25,526 nt of DNA from a virus. Position numbers and translations under genes: made by a program. The stretch spans positions 1-25,526 of the IMG/VR virus record IMGVR_UViG_3300025645_000410; one strand, 5' to 3'. Shown piece by piece: positions 13,370 to 17,746 of this stretch (position 1 is the first letter of the stretch; every line of letters begins with the position of its first letter). Below the pieces are notes generated by a model. It worked only from the letters and a program-made list of their open reading frames with translations, did no database searches and had not been told where the DNA came from.

Positions 13370-13476
13370 CTGTTTTCCCATAGTTCCCTTAGCCATACAT
13401 ACAACAGCATATAGATACCAATTGCACAACCAATGAACATCACTGTTACTGTCCACTTGAATACTTCATCCACCAT
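13366..13476 (-). CDS. Single-pass membrane micropeptide (36 aa)
   Basis: The ATG at 13476 overlaps the upstream stop as TAATG and the TGA overlaps the next start as ATGA, so it is coupled on both sides. The peptide MVDEVFKWTVTVMFIGCAIG continues IYMLLYVWLRELWENR. One membrane segment covers about residues 8-29, with charged ends. It may be a holin-like or regulatory membrane peptide; no family recognised. Confidence 0.65.
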   Translation of the reverse strand: MVDEVFKWTVTVMFIGCAIGIYMLLYVWLRELWENR

Positions 13477-13712
13477 TATTTATCTCCTTCGCTACGACCG
13501 ACCCTTACTTCCTTAACTTCAGTAATCTTACCATCAACAAATGTCTTCTGAATACCTGTTGAAGGATCAAATACAACTGATGTTTTTGCTTTTACATGGG
13601 CCTTACACCTTGCGATGAGGTCATTGTAGACTGCTCTGGCTGTGGTTGTTACAATAAGGGTCGGATCGTTAGACCGATCCTTCTTATGTGGTCTGTCTGA
13701 ATAATCACTCAT
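13476..13712 (-). CDS. Hypothetical protein (78 aa) carrying a repeat-encoded KKDRSNDPT segment
   Basis: Starts MSDYSDRPHKKDRSNDPTLI, then a helical part (ARAVYNDLIARCKAHVKAKT) and VFDPSTGIQKTFVDGKITEV. KKDRSNDPT is encoded by a 29-bp hairpin repeat that also forms the tail of the protein at 14004-14258. This suggests insertion of the repeat into coding DNA. The start overlaps the upstream stop by 4 nt. No family recognised. Confidence 0.65.
   Translation of the reverse strand: MSDYSDRPHKKDRSNDPTLIVTTTARAVYNDLIARCKAHVKAKTSVVFDPSTGIQKTFVDGKITEVKEVRVGRSEGDK
13658..13686. repeat. 29-bp hairpin repeat, copy 1
   Basis: Exactly identical to 14018-14046. Within it GGTCGG pairs with CCGATCC with one bulged T, or alternatively GGATCG pairs with CGATCC. 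A related element with the same bulged stem lies at 16197-16215 in the opposite orientation. Both 29-bp copies lie inside coding frames. Confidence 0.8.
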
Positions 13713-14002
13713 GATGTTAGTGCTATGGTTAGATTGTGTTGTAATGTTGGTAGTTTGTTTTGCTTTATGAGGATATCTAGTAGTGTTGTTACATCACTTT
13801 CTTTTAGGGTTATGCTGTAGGTGTATGAGGTTATTGTTACTGGTTCTTTAATTACTTGCATGTCTGTCTTTATTTTCCTTAGCCATATTACGCTTGTACA
13901 ATCTTCTAATTGACGACATAACTCGCTATTATTTTCAGCAGCACAACCCACACAACCTCTTAGTCTTGGTGCTGATTGGTATTCTATGCTATCTATTATC
14001 AT
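13709..14002 (-). CDS. Cys-containing hypothetical phage protein (97 aa)
   Basis: The first half has SAPRLRGCVGCAAENNSELC and QLEDCTSVIWLRK, a four-Cys arrangement (C-x2-C-x8-C-x6-C) compatible with zinc binding. The second half is a separate beta/alpha segment (TSYTYSITLKESDVTTLLDI). The ATG at 14002 has GGAAATAAT directly upstream. A short Cys-rich domain of this type with the R-RGC-GC opening occurs in other phage genes. Function unknown. Confidence 0.68.
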   Translation of the reverse strand: MIIDSIEYQSAPRLRGCVGCAAENNSELCRQLEDCTSVIWLRKIKTDMQVIKEPVTITSYTYSITLKESDVTTLLDILIKQNKLPTLQHNLTIALTS

Positions 14003-14003
14003 A

Positions 14004-14258
14004 TTATTTCCAGTTATGGGTCGGATCGTTAGACCGATCCTTCTTAGGCGCTAAATGCTTTCTAATTACACGGAATATATCCACAAGTATATCTGAGTCA
14101 CTATATTCTCCGAATGCATCTCGGCGTGATAGTGGTGAACTATTACCGATGAGGTCTGCGAAGTGTTGTGCTTCTGTTTCTGTGAGGATGAGCTTGATGG
14201 AAGCTTCGATGTGGACTGGGTTGTATTCTGTGTGTGATGGGATGTGAGTTACTTGCAT
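14004..14258 (-). CDS. Hypothetical protein (84 aa)
   Basis: Starts MQVTHIPSHTEYNPVHIEAS and contains ILTETEAQHFADLIGNSSPL. The C-terminal KKDRSNDPTHNWK is encoded by the hairpin repeat at 14018-14046, so the original tail may have been replaced. It is the first gene of the leftward cluster, next to the large gene-free region. AGAAAG about 9 nt before the ATG may serve as SD. Confidence 0.65.
   Translation of the reverse strand: MQVTHIPSHTEYNPVHIEASIKLILTETEAQHFADLIGNSSPLSRRDAFGEYSDSDILVDIFRVIRKHLAPKKDRSNDPTHNWK
14018..14046. repeat. 29-bp hairpin repeat, copy 2
   Basis: Identical to the copy at 13658-13686, 360 bp away, and overlapping the last codons of the 84-aa gene. See copy 1 for the structure. 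Confidence 0.8.
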
Positions 14259-14498
14259 GGTGGCTTTCTGGAGTGGATGGATTGGGTAGTGGATTGTGGG
14301 TAGATATTTGGGTAGTGGATTTGGTGTAGACCTCTGTGGTAACGTTCAAATAGTTCGTTTTCGGGTAGATTTCGATCAAATAATTAGTCTAACACAGCAG
14401 TCACACACAAAAACACTATCAATGTGAACTTTTGTACAGTAAACCGCAGTTTAACCTGATGTATCTTCAGCAGATACTACAGTTTTCCTGATGTATTT

Positions 14499-14518
14499 TA
14501 GTCGGTACCTATAGAAGA
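14499..14518 (+). promoter_or_regulatory. T7-like phage promoter, rightward (copy b)
   Basis: TAGTCGGTACCTATAGAAGA. The core is perfect; the initiation part (ATAGAAGA) is one base shorter before the purine run than in copies c-e. It is the first of three tandem sites and no rightward gene follows for 3.2 kb. Confidence 0.7.
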
Positions 14519-14576
14519 ACACATCCCATATATCTAAAAGTTATATAGAATGTAGTCATCATAACCAACTAACGAG

Positions 14577-14596
14577 TAGTCGGTACCTAATAGGGA
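14577..14596 (+). promoter_or_regulatory. T7-like phage promoter, rightward (copy c)
   Basis: TAGTCGGTACCTAATAGGGA. Of the eight sites this one has the initiation segment closest to T7 (TATAGGGA), suggesting a start at the G run. It lies 78 bp after copy b and 38 bp before copy d. Confidence 0.78.
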
Positions 14597-14614
14597 GTGT
14601 ACTGGCTGTAGTTT

Positions 14615-14634
14615 TAGTCGGTACCTAATAGAGA
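14615..14634 (+). promoter_or_regulatory. T7-like phage promoter, rightward (copy d)
   Basis: TAGTCGGTACCTAATAGAGA. The third tandem site. A transcript from here would run about 400 nt to the long hairpin at 14979-15045 before entering leftward genes in antisense. Confidence 0.75.
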
Positions 14635-14929
14635 AGGTTTTAGGAAAGGTTTCAGGGAAGTAGTTGTAGTGGACTATCTGTATATTCGCATGGTAATACA
14701 TCGTATGTAGATAGAGTCACAGCAGCCTAGTAGTAGCAGTACACATATGTAGGGGTGTGTACAGTCTTAATTGACAATGTGAGCCTAGGTAGACGGTGGT
14801 GGTTGATCTAATCAACTATTGCTGATCGTTGTACAACTACTTCCCGTTCCCCTACGGGAGTAATATTAGGTAATGTATTGGTGAATATACTGGTTGTAGA
14901 CTACCTTATGTTATTTGTTTGTTTTGTAT

Positions 14930-14971
14930 TATACTTTAAATATAATACTTTAGAGTATTCATTAAAGTATA
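14930..14971. other. AT-rich extended hairpin
   Basis: A perfect 10-bp stem, TATACTTTAA (14930-14939) with TTAAAGTATA (14962-14971), encloses a second 6-bp stem, AATACT/AGTATT, with a TTAG loop. It is almost entirely A/T and therefore easy to open, as expected for an origin unwinding element or cruciform. Confidence 0.65.
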
Positions 14972-14978
14972 TTTAGGT

Positions 14979-15045
14979 AACAAACACAACCAATCAGAGG
15001 CACCAGCAATAGAGTATTACTGGTAAATCTCTGTGGTTGTTTGTT
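14979..15045 (+). terminator. Long hairpin, possible rightward terminator
   Basis: AACAAACACAACCA (14979-14992) pairs with TGGTTGTTTGTT (15034-15045) with a 2-nt bulge. Inner stems are AGAG/CTCT and ACCAG/CTGGT, and the tail TTCTCTTTGTCTTT is U-rich on the plus strand. It would end transcripts from promoters b-d, giving RNAs of about 400-550 nt without a gene. A second TTTGTTTGTTTT at about 14916 could pair with the same left arm, allowing an alternative fold. Confidence 0.5.
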
Positions 15046-15091
15046 TTCTCTTTGTCTTTAATCTACAGGCAACATTCAGTATATACCTATA

Positions 15092-15334
15092 TTACTCTTT
15101 GATGGTCTCTGTTTCCTCTTCTGATGACTCGTAGACAGCGCCATACTCGATGATATTCCCCGGAAGATCCAGATTGAATGCTGCCTGAGTGAGCGCATCT
15201 AGTGACCTGCAAGTGATGTAGTTGTTGTCTCCTGAGTGGATGTACGATAAGCCGAACTCTTCAAGAGCCTCGGTGAATTCTTCTGTTGATTCAAAAGATG
15301 ACATGTCGATAGGTGAGAGGAGAAGGTATTTCAT
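15092..15334 (-). CDS. Acidic hypothetical protein (80 aa)
   Basis: Starts MKYLLLSPIDMSSFESTEEF and ends in a glutamate-rich tail (SSEEETETIKE). The net charge is strongly negative, which is typical of phage proteins that mimic DNA or bind host factors, but nothing specific is visible. The leader has GGATACACC before the ATG, similar to the other small genes of this cluster. Confidence 0.65.
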   Translation of the reverse strand: MKYLLLSPIDMSSFESTEEFTEALEEFGLSYIHSGDNNYITCRSLDALTQAAFNLDLPGNIIEYGAVYESSEEETETIKE

Positions 15335-15369
15335 GGTGTATCCTAGGTTGTGTTTAATGGGTCAAGGAG

Positions 15370-15398
15370 GCATAGAGTATGTTGAGGATACCCTATGC
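15370..15398 (-). other. Intergenic hairpin between two small genes
   Basis: GCATAG and GTAT pair with ATAC and CTATGC around a 7-nt loop with one mismatch. It lies between the stop of the 106-aa gene and the start of the 80-aa gene on the leftward transcript. No U-tract follows, so mRNA processing or stabilisation is more likely than termination. Confidence 0.5.
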
Positions 15399-15410
15399 TA
15401 TAGGTTGTGG

Positions 15411-15731
15411 TTAGAGGATGTTATAGAACCAGACATTGGCACTAGCACCACCAGCAGCGATGAATCGGATCTCCTGCTTGGTATCAAATGCTACCTGCAG
15501 TGCTTTAGTCAGCAGCTCAATAGCACGGTCACTGCTCATGCGGTCAATACGGCATTGACGTTTACGCTTGTCTGAGCATGTAGCTTCGATAGATCGAGTG
15601 ATCTCATTGAATGTCAACTCAACGATTGTTACTTGGTCACTCATGTTGTCAGCCATCGTTGGGTTGTTAGTCACGAATGGTACATTGATCTTGTTGATGG
15701 ACTTGAACGATGGTGTGAAAGATGTAGTCAT
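15411..15731 (-). CDS. Hypothetical protein (106 aa)
   Basis: Contains QVTIVELTFNEITRSIEATC, a basic central stretch (SDKRKRQCRIDRMSSDRAIE) and QEIRFIAAGGASANVWFYNI. It is beta-rich and ends hydrophobic. The ATG at 15731 has AGG about 9 nt upstream (TAGGCTACTATC). An internal ATG at residue 26 or 30 is possible. No family recognised. Confidence 0.65.
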   Translation of the reverse strand: MTTSFTPSFKSINKINVPFVTNNPTMADNMSDQVTIVELTFNEITRSIEATCSDKRKRQCRIDRMSSDRAIELLTKALQVAFDTKQEIRFIAAGGASANVWFYNIL

Positions 15732-15757
15732 GATAGTAGCCTAGTTTAGTTTAAAGG

Positions 15758-15777
15758 ACAAGGAACATACCCCTTGT
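15758..15777 (-). other. Leader hairpin ACAAGG/CCTTGT
   Basis: A 6-bp stem with an 8-nt loop, 26 nt upstream of the 106-aa gene start and after the 36-aa gene. It is one of a series of hairpins that separate the small genes of this cluster. A further TCTCT/AGAGA stem follows at 15784-15796. Confidence 0.4.
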
Positions 15778-15811
15778 TATGGTCTCTCTTCCAGAGAATG
15801 GTGGTTAGGTA

Positions 15812-15922
15812 TTAACCAATAACAACCTGGTACTCGCTGTTGCTATACAGACGGAGTATACAGAAGTCAGTTGTCTTGCGAACAAGTTTGTTGGTTGTAC
15901 GCTTGTAGATGTAGTAACACAT
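15812..15922 (-). CDS. Small basic hypothetical protein (36 aa)
   Basis: An ATG at 15922 with a strong SD (AAGGAG, 6 nt) opens MCYYIYKRTTNKLVRKTTDF and continues CILRLYSNSEYQVVIG. It is basic and beta-like. The consensus SD and the clean spacing from neighbours support it as real despite its length. Function unknown. Confidence 0.65.
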   Translation of the reverse strand: MCYYIYKRTTNKLVRKTTDFCILRLYSNSEYQVVIG

Positions 15923-15931
15923 GGTAGCTCC

Positions 15932-16120
15932 TTATAACGAGTTATGATCTTCAATGATCTCTTGCACTAATCGCATGATCTGTGTAGCAGCAATACCACC
16001 ACAGAAGAACATAGCCAAGATATGCAAGAGACCAAAGTCACCAGCCTCCATGATCTCGAGGAGTGACATTGCAGTGTAGAACCAAGTGATCCCAAGGATC
16101 ATGTGAAAGAGTTTAGACAT
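15932..16120 (-). CDS. Small membrane protein with two probable TM segments (62 aa)
   Basis: MSKLFHMILGITWFYTAMSL gives one hydrophobic segment, and GLLHILAMFFCGGIAATQIM a second, with an acidic hinge (EIMEAGDF) between them and an acidic tail. This is holin-like in size and topology, but it sits far from any lysis gene. The frame is open to 16162, but the ATG at 16120 has GGAG 8 nt upstream. Its role could equally be superinfection exclusion or another membrane function. Confidence 0.65.
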   Translation of the reverse strand: MSKLFHMILGITWFYTAMSLLEIMEAGDFGLLHILAMFFCGGIAATQIMRLVQEIIEDHNSL

Positions 16121-16160
16121 GGTAGTCTCCAGTTGTGAGGTCTCAGAATGAGCACTCTCC

Positions 16161-16178
16161 ATAGCCCCAAGAGGCTAT
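16161..16178 (-). other. Hairpin ATAGCC/GGCTAT downstream of the SSB-tail gene
   Basis: A 6-bp stem, extended by CC/GG past a bulged A, on the leftward transcript between the DDIPF gene and the two-TM protein gene. No U-tract follows. It continues the series of intergenic hairpins. Confidence 0.4.
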
Positions 16179-16196
16179 AGGCAGGGTTCTTAAGGA

Positions 16197-16215
16197 GGAT
16201 CGGTACGACCGACCC
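16197..16215 (-). repeat. Related bulged hairpin repeat (third copy, inverted)
   Basis: On the minus strand GGGTCGGTCGTACCGATCC. GGTCGGT pairs with ACCGA(T)CC, with the same bulged T as in the two 29-bp copies. It directly follows the stop of the DDIPF gene. The 15-mer TACGACCGACCCTTA here (16204-16218) also occurs at 13493-13507. Confidence 0.65.
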
Positions 16216-16617
16216 TTAGAAAGGGATGTCGTCAGAGTGAGCAACAGCTGAACGATTCACTGTGTTGTACCAAACCAACGCAGCATTAACATGCGGCAAG
16301 ACCTCTTCCAAGGTGTTCCACGAAGGAGCCTGCAAGTTGATAAGCAACTCCCACACGTCATCCAGCATGTGAGCCGAGGCGTATGCCTCACCATCAGAGC
16401 ACCGACCGTCCTCGTTAGACGCATCAAAGAACAAGTCCATAGTCTCAAACACAGACTGCCGGATGGGTGTAAACAAAGCCAACCAGCCAGCGTGCTGCCC
16501 AGGAGACAGGCTAGTGCCTTCAACCACACCAGCAGAGGTAGCCCAGTCCGAGTAGTCACGACGCAGGCAGTTGTCGCCGAAGTTAAGGACAGCGAGGAGT
16601 TGTTGTGATGTATTCAT
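16216..16617 (-). CDS. Hypothetical protein (133 aa) with SSB-like C-terminal tail DDIPF
   Basis: Starts MNTSQQLLAVLNFGDNCLRR; the body is acidic and Trp-rich (GWLALFTPIRQSVFETMDLF, MLDDVWELLINLQAPSW). It ends AVAHSDDIPF. The last five residues match the C-terminus of E. coli SSB (DDDIPF), the peptide that recruits PriA, RecQ, RecO, ExoI, HolC and others. The body shows no OB-fold signature that I can recognise, and the phage already has an SSB at 10147. I infer a protein that borrows or blocks host SSB-partner binding. The ATG at 16617 follows a hairpin leader (16629-16646) repeated before the A-depleted gene at 16923-17363. The frame is open to 16674. Confidence 0.7.
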   Translation of the reverse strand: MNTSQQLLAVLNFGDNCLRRDYSDWATSAGVVEGTSLSPGQHAGWLALFTPIRQSVFETMDLFFDASNEDGRCSDGEAYASAHMLDDVWELLINLQAPSWNTLEEVLPHVNAALVWYNTVNRSAVAHSDDIPF

Positions 16618-16628
16618 TGGGAAGCTTT

Positions 16629-16646
16629 CAGCGGACGAACCGCAAA
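16629..16646 (-). repeat. Leader hairpin B, copy 2 (before the DDIPF gene)
   Basis: The minus strand reads TTTGCGGTTCGTCCGCTG, an exact 18-nt match to 17375-17392. GCGG pairs with CCGC around a TTCGT loop. It lies 11 nt upstream of the ATG at 16617. Confidence 0.85.
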
Positions 16647-16648
16647 AC

Positions 16649-16664
16649 AGAGCAAAGACGCTCT
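16649..16664 (-). terminator. Hairpin with U-tract between the A-poor genes and the DDIPF gene
   Basis: On the minus strand AGAGC pairs with GCTCT around GTCTTT, followed by GTTTT. It resembles a short terminator or attenuator. Its GCGTCTTTGC centre is also close to the GCGTCTTGCC of leader hairpin A, so the leader of the DDIPF gene has the same order (hairpin A type, T-rich spacer, hairpin B) as the leader at 17375-17421. Confidence 0.5.
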
Positions 16665-16700
16665 CGGAAGGCACCGAAGAGGAGCCAACCGGGAAAGCCC

Positions 16701-16871
16701 TTAAGCAAACAAAGGCGCAATAGCAACAGCACCACTACGCCAAGTATACAGCGCACGAACAACCCGACCGTCACGGAGGCGCAGGAAGACAGGGACAACA
16801 GAACAACGAGCACCGCGACGAGCACGGGAAGAACGCAACGAACGAGCAAAAGAAACAGAACGAGCAGACAT
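16701..16871 (-). CDS. Basic 56-aa protein from adenine-poor DNA
   Basis: Starts MSARSVSFARSLRSSRARRG and continues ARCSVVPVFLRLRDGRVVRA, then LYTWRSGAVAIAPLFA. It is rich in Arg and Ser with no Lys, Asn, Gln, Glu or His. Only 8 of 171 coding-strand bases are A, three of them in the start and stop codons. The ATG is preceded by GGGG (an A-free SD substitute) and by a 32-nt leader copied from the upstream gene. It could bind nucleic acid through its Arg-rich first half. No family recognised. Confidence 0.6.
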   Translation of the reverse strand: MSARSVSFARSLRSSRARRGARCSVVPVFLRLRDGRVVRALYTWRSGAVAIAPLFA

Positions 16872-16887
16872 AGCAGACCCCAAGAAG

Positions 16888-16919
16888 AAAGACACGGGCA
16901 AGACGCCCAACGAGAACAA
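16888..16919 (-). repeat. Leader repeat A, copy 2 (32 nt)
   Basis: Exactly identical to 17390-17421. On the minus strand it contains a GGGC/GCCC stem with a GTCTT loop followed by GTGTCTTT. It occupies most of the gap between the stop at 16923 and the ATG at 16871, so here it is non-coding. Confidence 0.88.
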
Positions 16920-16922
16920 CGA

Positions 16923-17363
16923 TTAAGCAGCAGACACGCCACAGAAGTAACCGGGACACACACGGCCCGAAGAACCGGGAGCACCCCACAAGGACACGGG
17001 AGCACCGGAAGCGACAGCAACCCGAAGAGCAGCGACAAGAGCCACAGCAGCAGGCGAACCAACACCCCCCAAGCCAGAGCACAAGCAACGCAACACACCA
17101 ACACCGGGAACAGAGAGAACAACAGCACCACGAACCGCGTCCCACGACAACGAACCAGCAGGCAAGACAACGGGAGCACGAGACACGGGAACAAAGCGAG
17201 AGGAAGCAACAGAGCGACCCGACACAGACAACGAGGCAGGGACACCAGCACCCGAGGCCAGAGGGCAGGCAGCAGGAGCAGCAACAACAGCACGGAGCAA
17301 CGACGCAGCACCCACAACAGGGAAAGAAGAAACAACAGAAGCGAAAGAAGAAGAAGAAGCCAT
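16923..17363 (-). CDS. Adenine-depleted 146-aa protein
   Basis: Starts MASSSSFASVVSSFPVVGAA and ends PGYFCGVSAA. It consists almost only of Ala, Val, Ser, Gly, Leu, Pro, Arg, Cys and Phe, with one Asp, one Tyr and no Lys, Asn, Gln, Glu, His, Ile or Thr. Of 441 coding-strand bases only five are A: the start ATG, the TAA stop (two), one Asp codon and one Tyr codon. As remain where a start and stop need them, and codons follow a regular GNT/TCT rhythm; both favour this frame over the other open ones. The C-terminal half (SGLGGVGSPAAVALVAALRV, ASGAPVSLWGAP) hints at a Rossmann-like fold. I looked for DprA/SLOG motifs and found none clearly. GGTGG before the ATG may act as an A-free SD. The frame stays open upstream to about 17573. 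Confidence 0.6.
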   Translation of the reverse strand: MASSSSFASVVSSFPVVGAASLLRAVVAAPAACPLASGAGVPASLSVSGRSVASSRFVPVSRAPVVLPAGSLSWDAVRGAVVLSVPGVGVLRCLCSGLGGVGSPAAVALVAALRVAVASGAPVSLWGAPGSSGRVCPGYFCGVSAA

Positions 17364-17374
17364 AACAAAACCAC

Positions 17375-17392
17375 CAGCGGACGAACCGCAAA
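17375..17392 (-). repeat. Leader hairpin B, copy 1 (before the A-depleted gene)
   Basis: An exact 18-nt copy of 16629-16646, overlapping the end of leader repeat A by 3 nt. GCGG/CCGC stem with TTCGT loop, 11 nt upstream of the ATG at 17363, the same distance as in the other copy. Confidence 0.85.
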
Positions 17393-17421
17393 GACACGGG
17401 CAAGACGCCCAACGAGAACAA
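17390..17421 (-). repeat. Leader repeat A, copy 1 (32 nt)
   Basis: Exact copy of 16888-16919 with a GGGC/GCCC stem and T-rich tail. It is followed directly by hairpin B. Confidence 0.88.
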
Positions 17422-17570
17422 AGAAGAACCAACCCGAACGCGAGCAGACCCGAAGGAAAGACGCAAGGAAGGAACAGCGACCACCGCCCAAGGAAAGCAC
17501 CCAAGGAAAACAAGGGGGCCAGACAAGGAAAACAGGGGAAGCCAACAACAACACCTGATTCTTTGACACA
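17422..17570 (-). other. A-free leader upstream of the 146-aa gene
   Basis: About 135 nt (17422-17555) with no A on the minus strand, rich in TTTCCTTG-like short repeats (CAAGGAAA on the plus strand, at least three times). No stop codon can occur in any minus frame here, so no separate gene ends inside it. It is a 5' leader or an N-terminal extension using a GTG or TTG start. Past 17556 the composition returns to normal. Confidence 0.45.
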
Positions 17571-17695
17571 CACAGACAGGGTTCACCCCAGAGAATTTCA
17601 ATAAGTCACTACCCAAAAATTTATTAAAATTTTCCAGGAGCAAATTCAGCTCACAATTTATGAGCTTAAGTTTAGTCGGATTTCCTCCACTGAAG
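17571..17695. other. AT-rich intergenic region before the terL promoter
   Basis: Holds an A/T palindrome (AAAATTT/AAATTTT, 17616-17633), a hairpin AGCTCA/TGAGCT (17648-17666) and a truncated promoter copy, TTAGTCGG, at 17672-17679. This is where a leftward host-type promoter for the A-depleted operon would have to lie. I could not find a convincing -35/-10 pair. Confidence 0.4.
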
Positions 17696-17715
17696 TAGTC
17701 GGTACCTATTAGAGA
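17696..17715 (+). promoter_or_regulatory. T7-like phage promoter, rightward (copy e), for terL
   Basis: TAGTCGGTACCTATTAGAGA, the same 20-mer as copy a upstream of the small-terminase-like gene. The two terminase genes would therefore be transcribed from identical promoters despite being 6.5 kb apart. It lies 31 nt before the terL start. Confidence 0.8.
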
Positions 17716-17746
17716 GTTACCCACACTAACATCCCAAAGGACACAA

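Larger units (their letters stand above)
14259..15091. other. Gene-free regulatory region, candidate replication origin
   Basis: About 830 bp with no convincing gene. In order it holds a near-direct repeat (14447-14464 and 14480-14496, CAGTTT..CCTGATGTAT) and three tandem rightward phage promoters (14499, 14577, 14615). Hairpins follow at 14739-14762 (GTACACA/TGTGTAC), 14802-14816 (GTTGAT/ATCAAC) and 14842-14859 (TCCCGT/ACGGGA), with a 10-bp palindrome at 14828-14837. It ends with a strongly AT-rich hairpin (14930-14971) and a long hairpin (14979-15045). Tandem phage promoters followed by an AT-rich block is the architecture of the T7 primary origin. The flanking genes are all leftward, so these promoters do not obviously serve a gene. 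Confidence 0.55.

Noticed and set aside
14143-14379. A 78-codon leftward frame rich in His, Pro and Ser, upstream of the 84-aa gene
   Set aside because: It overlaps the 84-aa gene out of frame for half its length, has no SD or coupling, and has a composition unlike real proteins.
14771-14800. TTGACA, a perfect host -35 box, on the plus strand
   Set aside because: No acceptable -10 hexamer lies 16-18 nt downstream (CGGTGG), and no rightward gene follows.
14849-14877. TAATATTAC on the minus strand next to a hairpin, resembling the nick site of rolling-circle ssDNA virus origins
   Set aside because: The nonamer is beside, not in, the hairpin loop. No Rep gene is present, and a tailed dsDNA phage does not use this mechanism.
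16923-17363. Assigning the A-depleted protein to the DprA/SLOG family
   Set aside because: Other A-poor phage ORFs came to mind as SLOG-like, but I cannot see the GSRS and GCA-GAD type motifs here, so the function is left open.
16605-17558. A 317-codon rightward frame, Arg/Ser/Thr/Gln-rich
   Set aside because: It is open only because the plus strand has almost no T. It is low-complexity, lacks conserved motifs, and lies opposite the better supported leftward genes.
16628-17569. A 313-codon leftward frame, extremely Leu-rich, looking like a polytopic membrane protein
   Set aside because: The Leu and Val richness comes from CTT/TTG/GTT triplets of A-free DNA. The frame ignores the ATG and TAA that use the few available As, and it runs through the leader repeats.
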